NCBI GenBank assembly: GCA_903813345.2
Contig: CAIIXF020000004.1
Location: 3,429,525-3,493,524, forward strand
DNA: 64,000 nucleotides
From: Owenia fusiformis
Lineage: Eukaryota; Annelida; Polychaeta; Sabellida; Oweniidae
Reading direction: 5' to 3'
Shown: piece by piece, positions 48,447 to 61,328 of the stretch
Layout of the letters: every line of letters starts with the position of its first letter
How positions within the stretch are numbered: the stretch's first letter is position 1
Notes under the pieces: model-generated
What the model was told of the DNA's origin: nothing
The model's input: only the letters and a program-made list of their open reading frames with translations
Databases searched by the model: none
Translations under genes and position numbers: made by a program

Positions 48447-49250
48447 GTGATGTATGTATGCATAAATCTATTGTCCCCTTGTGTATAGGAAATATGGGTT
48501 TAGAAGGTAGATGATATATAAACTTAACACTGCAAATAACCTTTTGGACATCATATCAAAATAAAAACGGCGTCAATTTGATATTCATCAGTGGATAAAT
48601 GAAATTATATCACACATGATATAAGATATTCAGTATTCTTAGTAGGAAACAGACAAGATCTCACTTTATTTTCTTCCGTCCTTCCAATATTTTCATTAAA
48701 AACTGCCAAAGGCCTTTAATGGCCCTCTTACGTAATCCTTTTGCACAATACAGGCCAAACGTGGTCGAAAATACTATATTATACCAAAATCAAAATACAA
48801 AGTAATTGAAACTGAACTGGTGTATGTGGACAAAGGAAAATATTTGGAATATTAACACATTTGAACATGTTGAACAACTAAACATACTTTTTGTGGTTTG
48901 GTTGAATGGCTATGAATCCCATGATCCGATGTGTCTCATCAAGAAGACGATATAGTGACAAGGATTAGGTCAAGCGGAGTTCGTAAATTTGGTGCAAAGG
49001 GTCACGGAAGATGGTGCAACAGATTTTGACAGTTGATATTTTTTGCGAGTAGTGGCTGTAAAAAATAAATGCATATGAAAGGCCAATGCATATTCTTCAA
49101 GAAAAGTTCAACGGATGGTATCAAGAGCAATTGGATTATCTCATATGTCGTGTTTAATCCACCCATCAACAAGCTATTTTTGATAAACATTCATCATTTT
49201 CACCTTCTTCTCCCAATTTTTTGCAATGTTTCATGCAAAGCTACAATGTA
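48447..49250. repeat. Segmental duplication partner: upstream region of gene C
   Basis: Matches 30385-31313 (TGTGATGTATGTATGCATAA onwards) with several small indels. Similarity fades after about 49250. The following 49250-49980 is non-coding with no recognised feature. Confidence 0.7.
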
Positions 49251-49984
49251 CTAGAAAATATGTTTCATCAGTTAAAATATATAAAGGATTAGATAAAGGA
49301 TTGGGATTGTGATGATCCAACATAAGGGGATACGTCTGGAAATGTATTTGGTATTCTTTTAGTACTGTACACTCAGATTAGATGTCATCGGTATGCCATT
49401 GGAGATAAAATATTCCATTTACAATGATTCTGTTCACATTGAGAGAGTGGAGTATCCAAAAGATGCGTATACACCAACCAATTGCAAACGGCATACTAGG
49501 CACTTGAGAAACCAAGGTGTTATTTGGATCAAAAGCACAGTTTTATAAATGGACTATATGCTCTTTATAAGTCTTCGATGATCTGATGCTCTGGGAGTTT
49601 GGCACCACTTTTCAAATTAGGTTAACTTTACTCCTCAAAAGCGCAAAAACTTAGCTTCTTATATCACAAGATAATCACAATTATTTAGCCTCGGGAATTG
49701 TTATAATTTTGGAAATTCGCGGAGGTCAAAGCCGACATTTGCGGGATTTCGCGGGACATTGTGGGACACGCGAATTAGCCAAATTTTGATCAAATTCGCG
49801 GGATAATCCCGCCATTCGCGGGACACTTGACAGCTCTGTGTAATATAAATCCTTGTATCAAAACTAGATTATTTAAATTGCTTCGTGTGTAGGACATTTA
49901 ATAATCCATGCTCTGTGCTAATACCCGATGAGAAGATCTAGATGTCAATTGTTCACAAGTAGATGATCCCAAAACCTCACCCAT

Positions 49985-50276
49985 AACCGAAGATGGCCGA
50001 AGATGACCGAAGATGGCCGAAGATCTCACATTAACCCTTCAAAGAATTTAATTGGTTTCTTGAAGCATTTTCAGCCATCTTCGTAATATTAACTTTAATA
50101 TTAATTATCTTTTGTTGCGTTGCACCTTTGTTCTCCGAGTGAAATTGATGTGTATCAGGCACCAGTTGCTATTGGTTATCGTGTAGGTATATAACACAGA
50201 ACATTTCCTTGACATATGTAGAAGGAGCAGGAGAGGAAAAGGTATAACTTCTATAATCCAGTGACTCGAGATCAAG
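49985..50276 (+). promoter_or_regulatory. Promoter and non-coding exon 1 of peptide gene C
   Basis: Three GAAGATGGCCGAAGATGACC-type words, then CATCTTCGTAATATTAAC, ATTGGTTATCG and TATA box TATATAA (50188-50194), matching gene A upstream. The exon (about 50215-50276) ends GTGACTCGAGATCAAG with donor GTACGTAC. Intron 1 would run to 52909. Confidence 0.6.
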
Positions 50277-50714
50277 GTACGTACATGTACGTTTTGAAAT
50301 CTTATTTGGGGTAAACGTGGTTTGCATTCTGATTTCAGTCGATACCTGCATTCAAAGAATGTAAAGAATGTGTATTTTTGAACTAGTACAAGCTTTCGTA
50401 TTTTGCTACGATAAAATAATAATTGGAACATGACTGTATTCACGCCTTCTATAAAATGTGAACAAAGTCAATATTTCACCCGGGTTATATTCGCGAACAA
50501 TACCCCTCGAGTAATGTGTTGCGTCATAATGGTGGCCCGTAGTAATGGCGGACCATAATGATGAAGAATTTTTATGTTAGAATCGTAATATAGACGTCAG
50601 AGCAGGTGTAATATCGTCGAATTCACCCCTCAGGACTAGGCACGAAAGCTTTCGAACAGAAACTGTTTTCTGCCTAGCCCTGCGGGGTCTTTGGAAAATC
50701 AATGATTGTGAGTC

Positions 50715-51393
50715 TCACACTACACCGTTTTTCTTCAATCTTGTTCCATTAAAACCTTCACAGAAATACCTTTCAGTCGAGACATTGCCTTTGTATGTAA
50801 AGTCCCTCGTTTTAGCGGCGTTTTGGTCCCCAGATGTGAGAAGTTGCAAATCCTCAGAGATTTCAACCACAATCCTTGATATCTCGTCAGTTCTTCTATC
50901 ACTCTCCCCCATATTCTGCGCAAGGACTCCCATTATAACCCTCCATCGCTGCATCAACATATTTATTACATGAAACGCAGCAATTTTGAAAAGTCCTACG
51001 CAACTGTTCGAAATTGACCAAAACGCCACGTTGTCTTCCAAAACGGCCCGCAGAGTCTAGACTACAAAAGTGTATACAAAGATCCAACGGGGCGTTTTGA
51101 AAGAGAACGGGGCGTTTTGATCAATTTCGAACAGATGCGTAGGACTTTTGGAAATTGGTGCGTTTAATGTAATAAATATGTTGATGCAGAGATGGAGGGT
51201 TGTAATGGGAGTCCTTGTGCAAATTATAGGGGAGAATAATAAAAAAAAAACTGGCGATATATCCAGGCTTTTGGTTGAAATCTCTGACGATTTGCATCTT
51301 CACACATCTGGGGACCAAAACGCCGCTAAAACGAGTGACTCAGTACACAAAAGCAATGTCTCGACTGAAAGGTATTACTGTGTATTACTATGA
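50715..51393. repeat. Inverted pair of related ORF-bearing segments
   Basis: A minus-strand frame (51041-50715) and a plus-strand frame (51148-51393) encode clearly related proteins: both share VINMLMQRWRV, then TSGDQNAAKT and then NVSTERY. They face each other head to head across about 100 bp containing AACGGGGCGTTTTG repeats. The proteins are similar but the DNA has diverged. I do not recognise the family. It is inside intron 1 of gene C and absent from gene B, so it is an insertion, perhaps transposon-derived. Confidence 0.5.
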
Positions 51394-52909
51394 TATTCCC
51401 TTGATTAACATGAAAAATAAATGCAATTAGTTAATGGTATAGGTGAAAGTGATGTCGACGTCACCACATCGGGCACATTACTCAAGGTTAATTCAAAGAT
51501 AGCATGGACAGTTTTTTCGGAATTCAATTAAAAATACCGTACTGTAAAATCATTTTTCTTTATGTCCTACCGGGATTGCTCAAACAAATTCACATTTTGT
51601 ATTTATTTAATTTCAATAGATGATAAACTACTCAGTATTAGAAATAACCCTCATATTGTCAATGTTGCATTGTATGCTATGTGACATCCCGCATTCTGTA
51701 TTCTCGACGAACATATATCTTTGCACAAAAGAGTAACATATTGTCTTAAACATTCTTAATATAGCGGTATGGAGCCAGGAATTTCTGTATGTCAAAATTA
51801 AAATCTTTGACACTAGGGTGACATGATAATATTTATCTATGTTTTCAGCATTACTGTGAGAGTATTTATGACATCTTGGTGTATTCAATAGTGTGTTTTA
51901 ATTTTTTTAATAAAGGTAATAAATAGTGTGTTTTAAATTTTTTATTAATGTTTAAAACTAAAAATGATTAAAGGCAACATTCCTCTTCACCCTATAGGCC
52001 TATTCAGCAATACATTTGTGTATACTCTTAAATTAATTAATGATGATTCAGTAAAGCATATTGAGTGCAGATGTGACTGAAATATGGAGGGCAATTTTGG
52101 AATTTTCATTTTTTTATTTTTTGATCGTTCGTGGCAACCCTGGTGTCAATTTTTCTCTCTAACTCCACGAGAAAACAAAGGCCTTTCAAATTGGATGATG
52201 TCATTTTGCTAGGAAATGATTTATCCTTAACATGATGTACTATAATCATCTTAAACGTGGGTATTGTTTTTTTGGCCCACCATGTATATTTTCTTAAAAT
52301 CCCTAAAGTCACTTTATTCCATACATAATGTGGATGTCCAAATTACCCTGTCTCTTTTTGGAGATTATATGTTGAGACGGTTAATGATATATATTGGGAG
52401 GTCAGTTGAGCACATTTCTTATAAATAACAACTTCAACCACATAAATTTCATGTACGATCTTGGCAGCAGATTAAAAATGAATAACCACAAGGAGCACAC
52501 GCGTCTCGAACTCGAAACCTCGTGACTACGGCAACTTCTAGATATATATTGGATTAGTTCGAATTCGAAAAGAGGTTGAGGATTGGGAGTCGAGTTTATC
52601 TTATAATGTTATGATGAAAACTTGTCCCGCCAAAATCTTGATCCTGGCTGCGGCCCTTAGATTGCACACATTTTCCTCTAATGGAGCGTATTTGTATCAA
52701 TGCAATATTTATATTTTTGCGACCTCGCCAGAATTTAACGATTTTACGTTTTCGAATTACTTTTTTAATCATTTTTTCCTTTCAAAATAGGCCTTACATA
52801 AAAAACGACACTTTACAACAAATAATCATTAACGTGTTGAGGATTTTCAAGATATGAATCTTTTTTAAGTCTGCCCTTAAATGTTTTAATTTCTTTTTTT
52901 ATGTTACAG
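51394..52909. other. Intron 1 of gene C, 3' part, homologous to gene B intron 1
   Basis: Blocks at 51440-51985, 52050-52230 and 52620-52770 match gene B intron 1 (32580-33080, 35120-35330, 36045-36190) in the same order. Gene B carries the TIR pair and other DNA between them. No gene. Confidence 0.55.
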
Positions 52910-53061
52910 ATGCGGTCACCTTCGATCATTTTCCTTTGCGTTGTAGTCATTTTGGTTTGCATCGTACTTGCTGAAGTGACATCGCTTTCCCTTCGACCTG
53001 CTCTTCGTGTTGAAACTGCTCTTGCTGCTGAATCTCCACTTGCAGCAGATTTCTCTAATAG
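52910..53061 (+). CDS. Peptide gene C: signal-peptide exon (partial gene)
   Basis: Exon 2 of the third paralogue begins with ATG directly after ATGTTACAG and ends AATAG before donor GTTGCTGG in phase 2, exactly as in gene B. It encodes a signal peptide (MRSPSIIFLCVVVILVCIV, then LAEVTS) and a spacer with ETALAAESPLAADFSN. The following intron matches gene B to about 53460 and resumes at about 62695, interrupted by roughly 9.2 kb containing the Harbinger element. The peptide exon and acidic-tail exon are not in the window, because the sequence switches to the palindrome at 62820. Whether the gene still works is unknown. Confidence 0.6.
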
Positions 53062-54217
53062 GTTGCTGGTTTTTAAATGAGAAAATATGCATTTTAATTG
53101 TGTTTTTATTATCATCAAAATACAAAATTGAAAGGAATGATATTACAATCTTTTAACGATAATTTTCACGAGTTAGTGCATTTGGGTCAATGAAATATAT
53201 TGTTTCCTAGTTTGGCAATGACTCATTCTTTGCTCTTATTGAAATATAAACATAGAAATATGAATACAACTAACTGTTTATTGTACGTTTACATTTCACA
53301 TCATTTTAGTCATTTTTTATCCTCTAACACATGCTTAATAGAGTATTTTAAACTGACAATTGAAATAATTCAAAAATTAAATAACGATGATTTAAACGCT
53401 TCAATCAAGTACTTTCATATCTAAAAATGTTTTTTCCAAAATATGATATTTTAATGTTTAGAGGATACAAAATATTGGACACCCTGGTCTAGACAACTTG
53501 AATTCCAACAGAAATACCAAAACTCAACCATATAGCTCCATTGTATGCAATTTAAGATATATTAGAGAGGTTTCGCACAACGTTTTTTAGCTCAACGTAT
53601 CCGTATCCGTAACGTATTTACCAGATTTATGCGCAGTCCGTCCAATTTATACGTGCAGCAATACGGAAAACACGAAAAATGAGGCTTTTGTACGTTGGTC
53701 ATTTACGCATCCCATTTTATCATACAATTACATTGATTTTAGTTCTAAAAGTATCACTGTATGAACAAACACATTGTGTTGTTCAATATATGACTTAGAT
53801 TTGGTGAATGGATTTGTTTATTGTTTGACATAAATCGAGTTTTCCAAATGGTATGTTCAATTCATTTTACACTGTGTGGAATGGTATTACAATAATCACA
53901 GTGTAGTTGCTTCGCACAACGTTTCAGCTGCCCGTATCAAAATCCGTAACGCATCGATGGAGCAAATGTGGACTCAATACGTTTGTGTTATGACTGCAAT
54001 ACCGAAAGTACGTAAAGTTGACACTTTTGTGCGTAGTTGTTTCCGCATCTATTTTTGTCTTTCAAATGTATATCAATTTCCCCTAAATGTTAAATTTAAG
54101 TGACCTACATAATGTTTAGTGTATATCGTGCTAATTTTGATGAAAGGAACCAGGCTAATTAGTCAACTAATTTGATTATGAGTGAGTGGCCTGCAAATCG
54201 TACTTATAAACAGCACA

Positions 54218-57200
54218 ATGAGCCTTCAATATTCATCCATAGCGCGTGGACTGCTGAACATCATGTCTCAAGATCAAGAAAGCGCCAAAAAACGTGTTTA
54301 CTTTAGACTCAAAGACGACTTAGTCTTAGTGCGTTCTTCCCTGGCAAGAAATCCATGGGAGAATCCTCCCAATTGGGAGGCTGTTCGCCTCGACGTGTGT
54401 AAAAGTCTCCACGTTGATAGTTTACGAACTATTCGTGAGAGGATGGAACTCCTCATCAAATCGTTCAAGAGGGAGGACAGATTGCGGAAATCCAAGTAAG
54501 ACGAAACGTTTTATGATCTTATCTCCCGGATTTAATCTTTAAAGTTTCAATATTCTTGTAGGTCATTTAGGTAGTTCTCCTTAATATAAGTACATGTAAT
54601 TATATCAATTATATCAATATCAAGTTAGCAATTGTATGATTGGCCATACACGTCTTCTTATCAGACAAGGCAATCACTGAATACCTAACGATAATTAATG
54701 CCATCATCTGTGTATATCAAAAACCCATGCACAATTAGCATGTTACACCTAAGCTGTCTTTGGCAGGGCCGTCAGATGGGGGGGGGGGTTCTATGGATGC
54801 GACCGCATACCCCCTAGACAACATCTTATTCAGTCTTAATTTTTTTTGAAATTTGGAATGAAAATTCTCATTCAGTCTATTGGATATAGACTAGCACCCC
54901 CCCCCCCGATAAAGAAATTGTAAAATTTTCTAGAGGGAGTAGGCCACCCTCACACCCCCACAAAACAATTGAAGTTATTTTATACATTGTCTCAGACACT
55001 TTTAAAGTGCCCAGACATCATCAAATAGCTCCTTACTATAGTCAGCATTTAACACTTGCTTCCTCTCTAGCACCCCCACCTCACCTCCACCTCTTAGTAT
55101 GTATCTAACAGACTGACTATAGAAGTCAGTCTGTTATGATGTACTACTGTCCTGTGGAAATTGCAGTGAAATTTTCTGCAAAAAATTATCAATTTGAGGA
55201 AGCATTAGTTAAAAAAACAACATTTTATCACTTCAATTAAGTAGTAAGGTACAATTAATTAAATGCAATAATAACACAACATATTAGGTGGAAATAAAGC
55301 TAGTTGAAGTAACAAATATGCAAATTAATTCACTCCCGCCATTTTGAGAAAGTGACTGTTTTATGTAAACAAATATTTTTTGTTAACAAATTTTAACATA
55401 CTATATGTATAGTCTGAATATTATTCAGACTAAATAGGATATAGTCTACTCCCCCCCTGGTTCCCTAATTTACACCCCCCCCCATAAAAAAGTCAATGTG
55501 TCTTATTGAATCATACACTTTGAAAGTTCCAAGAAAGCACAAGATAGCATTTTAAAATTGTAACTTTTTCTAGGGGGACCAATATACAAAACAATTGAAA
55601 ATTTTGAATTTATTTTATGTTTTTTTCTCAGATACGTTTAAAGTTCACAGACACCATTTAATAGCACCTTGATATGGTCAATGTTTCTTGGAGACAACCC
55701 CTAGCTCCCATCTGGCACCCCACCTCACTCTCTGGCATCCCGCAATAAAAGATCATTTTATTGACTCATACACTTTGACAGTGCTCAGAAAGCACCAAAT
55801 AGCATCTCAAAAGTGTACAATTTTCTAGGGGGAGCGGGCCACTAATCACGTCCCCATAAAACAATTTAAAAGCTTGGAAGTTGCATTTGTTCAATGCCCA
55901 GAATTAACATCAATAGCACCTTGATATGGTCAATATTTATTGGGGACAAACAATAAAGTGCCCAGAAAGCACCAAATAGCATATTAAAATCGTAAAATGT
56001 TCTAACGTAGTGGGCCACCCCACACATCCCACCAAAACAATTAGAACAATTCTGAATTCCATTTATTGTCTCAGACACTTTTAAAGTGCCCAGATATCAT
56101 AAAATAGCACCTTCATATGGTCAATGTTTCTGGGGGACAACCTATTGCTTCCGATCCCCTCTGGCACCCCACCCTAGCTCACCTTCTGAACCTCTTTGAC
56201 TCAATTCAATTTTATTGACTCATACACTTTGAACGTACCCAGAAATCACCAAATAGCATCTCAAAAGTGTAACATTTTCTAGGGGGAGCGGGCCACTCCT
56301 CACATCTCTATAAAACATTTGAAAAGTTTGGAAGTTGCATTTGTTAATTTAAACAGTGCCCAGAATTAACAAAGTGACATAATGAAATCATCAAAATTTG
56401 TGGCGACCCAACCCAAAACTCAAACATTCATTTACTCAACAGGTACTCTGAACACACATCAAAAGTTCTTCGAATTAACCGGTCAGTATCTTGAATTCGA
56501 ACATGACTGTATTCACACCTTTTATGACGTCAACATTTCACCCGGGGTATATTCGCCAACAGTACCCCTGTTAATACGAGTAATGTGTGACCTCATAACG
56601 GCGGGCCGTAGTAATGGCGGAAATTTCAATGAATATTTGAAAAATGTTGGTGAATTTTCATGGTCGAAGTAATATAGACCTCAGAGCAGGTGTTGTTATA
56701 TCGACGAATATACCCCGCAGGGCTAGGCACAAACGTTTTCTATACCCTGAACGACCGAAGGGAGTGAGGGGTTTGAAAGCTTTTGTGCCTAGCCCTAAGG
56801 GGTACATTCGAAGATATTTCTTAAATATCGAATATATCAAAAATATCGAAATTGCTTAGAACCTGGATAAACCTCACCCTGATGATTGAAAACTACTTGT
56901 CTAATTTCAATCGTGTTGGAATTGTAAACCTTATTCAATTACCTCTCCAAAAAGTAGGTCAACAAAATCGAGAACAACTTGACTTAAGGGTATTTTTGAC
57001 ATTCTGTTTTGATGCTTTTTCTATGAAAGGAAAATTGTTTGGTGCCAAAATGCTATAATTCTTAAAAGAATAGTCCATTATTGTTAAAATAAATCAAAAA
57101 ATCAACGTCTGTCAAGCTTTTGTATAACTCAGCTATGCACTTTCAATTGAAATTCAATTGAACGCAATTGTATTGTCAGCAATTTTCCATTCATATTTGC

Positions 57201-58634
57201 AAATATAGTATTACAAATGCCACTCGGTGTTTCAGTTCGGCAGTAGACTAATACTTAACTTGGTAGATTCCGAATATTTTTGGTCCATGACTTAGCCAAC
57301 CAACCACCAAGTAACGGCATATAAATCGAATTGGTGAAGTTGAAAAATTGGGAGAGGGAAAAAAGATCTGAAATTATGATCAGATAAATCGTTGCACAAA
57401 TGTTCAGGAACGTGCAAAAATAATAGCTATTCATCAAGCAGTTTTTTGAAAAACTGTTATCTCTCAAATTCGGGAAAAACGCGACTCGCGAGTTCATGCT
57501 TTAAATAGTAAATAGTGGCTTGATCGGGGGTTTGATTTTCATGAAATAAGCATGTGGGAAAGGAAATTCAATATGCTGAATGACTGTCTATCAGACACGC
57601 CATAAATAATGATCACTTTGCTTTTTCCACAGTATTAGGACAAGGCAACTATATCGACTTTCTGTTCATTGGCATCAAATTCCGATTATCATAAATATGA
57701 TCTTCCTCAATCAAACTGATTTCTACGCTAAAATGTGTCATTTATGTGCGGCTCAAGCTAAAAATGAGGGATTCACAAAATAACGTGCATAAAAGAACTC
57801 ATTAAAACAGAGGAGTCAATTTGACCACCGTTCTCCATTTGCAGACATTAGGGTCAAGCATGTATTTTCATAAATGCGCCTGAAAATTTATCTCGTCTTA
57901 AACTTAACGCTTTTAGATCTGGTACTGAAGAGGAATATGACGAGATGTCACAAATGTTGACTGAAGTGATTTCCCTAAAAGAAGATGTGGAAATGGAAAG
58001 AACAAAAACAAAACAGAAGAAGGAAGAAGATCAAGAAAAAGATCAAAAGAAAGTGACTGAAATTCTAGAGAAGTCGATGAACACCCTTGGTAAACAAACG
58101 AAATCGCCTCAATCAAGCCCTTCTAAGAAACGACTCTGCAAAAGAGGTAAGACCCAAACAGAATGACAGAATTATTTAAAAATCTATACAATCTGGGTAT
58201 TTATTGTTCTGCATTTAATTAAATTAATATGATATACGAACAACACATGCCGGTGTAAAAGGGTAGGAGGTCCTATCAAATTATGGTCCTACTCTCCATT
58301 GATTTATATGGTGACCTAATTACAACTCTTTCCCTTATTATCTTGTACACAATCAGGGCCAGTAAGGGCCGTTAGGAAAGGGGACCATAATCCCTGGGGG
58401 ACCATAATTTCTTTCACAATCATGAAACACTATTCATCCTTTACAATTCAAAAGAAGTGTTTCAATGATTTTTCATCCAAATCTAATCACATAGGATAAC
58501 ATGCATACGTTTCTGTTTTATGTGTTGTAGGTAACTTCTTAGAGGAATACCTCACCAGAAAAATGGAACTTGAGGAGAGGAAATTTGCACTGGAAAAGAG
58601 AAAATGGAACGCAATGAATCCCAAGAAAGACTGA
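54218..58634 (+). CDS. Harbinger Myb/SANT-like DNA-binding protein (three exons)
   Basis: Exons 54218-54495, 57917-58146 and 58531-58634 join in phase (2, then 1) into 204 codons including TGA; ATG 54263 is an alternative start. Residues about 20-90 form a Myb/SANT-like trihelical domain (YFRLKDDLVLVRSSLARNP, NWEAVRLDVCKSL, RTIRERMELLIKSFKRED). Exon 2 is acidic then Lys/Gln-rich, with a coiled-coil-like stretch and a basic SPSKKRLCKRG. Exon 3 has EEYLTRKMELEERKFALEKR, a helix ending in KKD. In PIF/Harbinger elements this partner protein brings the transposase to the TIRs and into the nucleus. Intron 1 contains a repeat array and nested elements; intron 2 contains a MITE. The splicing is inferred from motifs. 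Confidence 0.72.
54770..56350. repeat. Degenerate tandem repeats of 200-300 bp in the Harbinger intron
   Basis: At least five units carry, in order, TGACTCATACACTTTGA, AGAAAGCACCAAATAGCAT, TTTTCTAGGGGGAGCGGGCC, AAAACAATT, and ATAGCACCTTGATATGGTCA, then a C-rich part (TCTGGCACCCCACCTC). No coding signal. The repeats expand intron 1 of the Myb-like gene. Confidence 0.7.
56510..56840. mobile_element. Nested copy of the GGCTAGGCACAAA element (reverse orientation)
   Basis: GTATTCACACCTTTTATGAC and GGCGGGCCGTAGTAATGGCG precede ATATAGACCTCAGAGCAGGT and the GGCTAGGCACAAACG hairpin at 56721-56794. The same order is seen near 31680-31990 and 50430-50680, so this is a larger element of about 300 bp of which the hairpin is one end. 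Confidence 0.6.
58249..58417. mobile_element. CCGGTGTAAAAGG MITE, older copy
   Basis: Starts GCCGGTGTAAAAGGGTAGGA and continues like 61673-61847 (TGGTCCTACTCTCCATTGAT, AGGGCCAGTAAGGGCC) but with a degraded right end (CTTTCACAATC). It lies in intron 2 of the Myb-like gene. Confidence 0.75.
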
Positions 58635-60269
58635 TGATGTGGGCATACTGACATTAAAACGTCCGTGTCTGTAATTTTAATCCTAAATAGCCACATTTCA
58701 GTACTTACTTTAGTTCAAACATTTTTTCTCGATTGATTATTTCGGCAGCACTTTTGACAAGTAAAAAATCTTGTGCATACGGATTTGATGTTTTCTTTAA
58801 AATTAATAGCACTTGTTGTCTAATTCAACAAGCCTTACAGATCAATATTATCAGTAAAATATTCTGGAATGGAAAATTAGGATTAGACGTACATACTCAT
58901 AGATGGAGACTTCAACATCAGTTTGATGTGTTCTGTTTTAGTTACTTCTTTTTATTTGTTTTATTTGTCCTCATGGCAAGTTAAATTCATATTTTATTAT
59001 TATGAACGCAAAAAGATGAAGGTACAAAATGTTACTTTTAAAAAGACTCATTCCTTTAAACGCACTGATCACCAATCATCTCAATCATTTAAATTAGCTA
59101 ACTGCTAATGCTCCTCTTGTTCTAAATTTTGTTACGTATAAAAATGCTGTTTACTTGCATATAACATTTATTTTAATTATACATATACATATACATTATA
59201 CATGTAGCACGGGTTGTGATCGAAAGATTTGTCCGCTATGTTGTGTCATGTTATTTTTCATAAAAACACTAAGAAAACGTCACAATTTTTTGAGTCATAT
59301 GCTTCGTTATATCAAAGAACCTCAACTTACCCTGTGCAATGGGTACACCATTTGCAAGTAACCTTTACTTTTGTTTGAACTACAATAACGCTAGGAGCAA
59401 TATCTATTGAAAACAGCTCTAGAGTATCATACTCTAAAATGTACCAATTATTTTCTAAATTTTCAATTGCACTGAACACAGTGACATGATAATATCGCAT
59501 ATGTTTTAACTTAACTATGGGGGTATTAAGAGATCTAGTATAGATGAATTTTAGTATTTTTAATTTGTTCTATTGAAAAATGATGTCTAGATTTTTGTCC
59601 TCTATGGAGGACTAGTTGCAAATGTGAGATGCATCAAAGTTCCCAATATATTACTTTTACAGCTACACTTTAGGAACGATTTGATTTTGGGAGGGAGGTT
59701 TGATTCGTTTTCTCTAAAGTGTAGTTCAAAAGATACATTATGAATCTTAATGTACTTCACATTTGAAACTGTTCTTCCATAGCGGTCAATAATTTAACAT
59801 TATTTTTTATTAAAATAAATAAAAACGACCCATTACATCCAGATCTCATTAATACCTTCAGGGTTATGCTGAAGATATGGAAATATTATCGTATCACTAT
59901 ATCGTGCCATTAATAAGAAATGATACATTTAGAGTTTGATTTTGTCGTTTCCAATAGCTTTTACTAGCGTCATTGGACGTCAAACAGAAGTTAAGGTTAC
60001 CCGCTACTGATTAATCTCATTGCACGGAGTAGGTGAATTTCTTTGGTATAATGAAACATGTGAGTTAAATATAAATTGTGAAGTTTTCTTGGTGTGTTTT
60101 AGAAAAATAGCATGCTCCACCACAGCGGACAGATTTTTCGATTCCAATCAGCGATATGGTGTTTTTGCAATAATAAAGTTGTTTAATTATCAATTGTTTT
60201 AACAGTTGACAGTTTTCTATGATTGTTCATGTTTAGTCTCAAAATGTTTGGTTTGTTACACAATCATGT
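58635..60269. other. Space between the two convergent Harbinger genes
   Basis: AT-rich. No gene is supported. It presumably contains the 3' UTRs of both convergent genes. Confidence 0.4.
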
Positions 60270-61328
60270 TCATCTATGAATGTAGTATTCAAGTAACAGA
60301 GGTTCAGTGTTAAAGTAAGTATTCACTTGACTACCATAAAGGCATGTATGCACATTGGTTAAAAAAGCTCCATTTTTGTAATACTTAGCTATTGGAGATA
60401 AAAGTATTTTGAGATTCTTTTTAAAGTCCAAAAAAGCAAATTCCCTGATGATTTTTCCGAAACCCCATTCAACGCTTTCCCTCACAGAACTCATACTTCT
60501 ATTGAATTGGGCCTGTTGAGGGGTCACATCGAGTCCTCTAAATGGGGTAATAAGATGGGGAGTTCGGGGGTACGCGGGGTCTCCATAAATCGACATGGGT
60601 TCCCCGTTAGGCAGGCTTTTTGTTTCAAGTGCATCCAGGACATTACTGCGACGCAGCATTGAGGCATCGTGCCGGGACCCCTCAACAGGCCCATACAAAT
60701 TTGTAATAATGCCATTGGGTAATATGATAGACTGAAATTTAAGACAGTGTTCCCTTTTATGCCCACTGTAGAAATGACCCTGCCCTTCCTGTGGACGAGC
60801 ACATGGTCTTGGAGTCCCATCAATAAAACCGTAACAGTTTATAAGAGGGGCATCTTTAGCCTGAATCGCGCGAGCATATCGTTGTAAATCTGGAATGGTC
60901 ATCCATGGCTGGTTAAACTCTGTTAAAAGAGGTCCAAAATGTTCATACACGTAGTTGTTCACTGTGTTTATCAAAATCGAAGTTGTCGACAGATCCACAC
61001 CAAACATCCCATTGATGTCCCACAGTCGATTTGGGTACACAAGACGGCGAAGTAAAAGGCACAAGCCCTCGATGCCACTACACGAACATCGGTTATAACC
61101 AGTGAATACGTTTGGTAACTCCATGACCTGAGATATCCTGAATAGATCATCTTTTTCAAATCGAAACAAGAGACTGCACTCTTCATTTGATAGACTTTCC
61201 AGATTTATTCTGAATGCGTTAATACCACCACGCCTATCTTCCTCAAATAAGTGATATAGGAGGAGTGTTTCCTCGTCATCCTTGTCATCAATAATAGCGG
61301 CCGCGGTGACTGGGTCAATGCCTGCCAT
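60270..61328 (-). CDS. PIF/Harbinger DDE transposase (HARBI1-like nuclease), intact
   Basis: An uninterrupted 352-codon single-exon frame from ATG 61328 to stop 60270, a usual length for HARBI1-like proteins. The N-terminal 150 residues include an acidic start and an HTH-like region (LFRISQVMELPNVF, CSCSGIEGLCLLLRRL). The DDE_4 endonuclease core has the expected catalytic motifs: CYGFIDGTPRP (D170), GPVEGSRHDASML (D221) and SVEWGFGKI (E287), with GDPAYP (about 250) between the last two. The enzyme would cut the TIRs together with the Myb-like partner encoded on the other strand. No frameshift or missing catalytic residue is seen, so it could be active. An apparently identical copy starts at 63486 in inverted orientation. 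Confidence 0.93.
   Translation of the reverse strand: MAGIDPVTAAAIIDDKDDEETLLLYHLFEEDRRGGINAFRINLESLSNEECSLLFRFEKDDLFRISQVMELPNVFTGYNRCSCSGIEGLCLLLRRLVYPNRLWDINGMFGVDLSTTSILINTVNNYVYEHFGPLLTEFNQPWMTIPDLQRYARAIQAKDAPLINCYGFIDGTPRPCARPQEGQGHFYSGHKREHCLKFQSIILPNGIITNLYGPVEGSRHDASMLRRSNVLDALETKSLPNGEPMSIYGDPAYPRTPHLITPFRGLDVTPQQAQFNRSMSSVRESVEWGFGKIIREFAFLDFKKNLKILLSPIAKYYKNGAFLTNVHTCLYGSQVNTYFNTEPLLLEYYIHR

Noticed and set aside
53876-54103. 75-codon frame near the left Harbinger end
   Set aside because: It overlaps a second, internal copy of the subterminal TIR sequence and shows no protein family.
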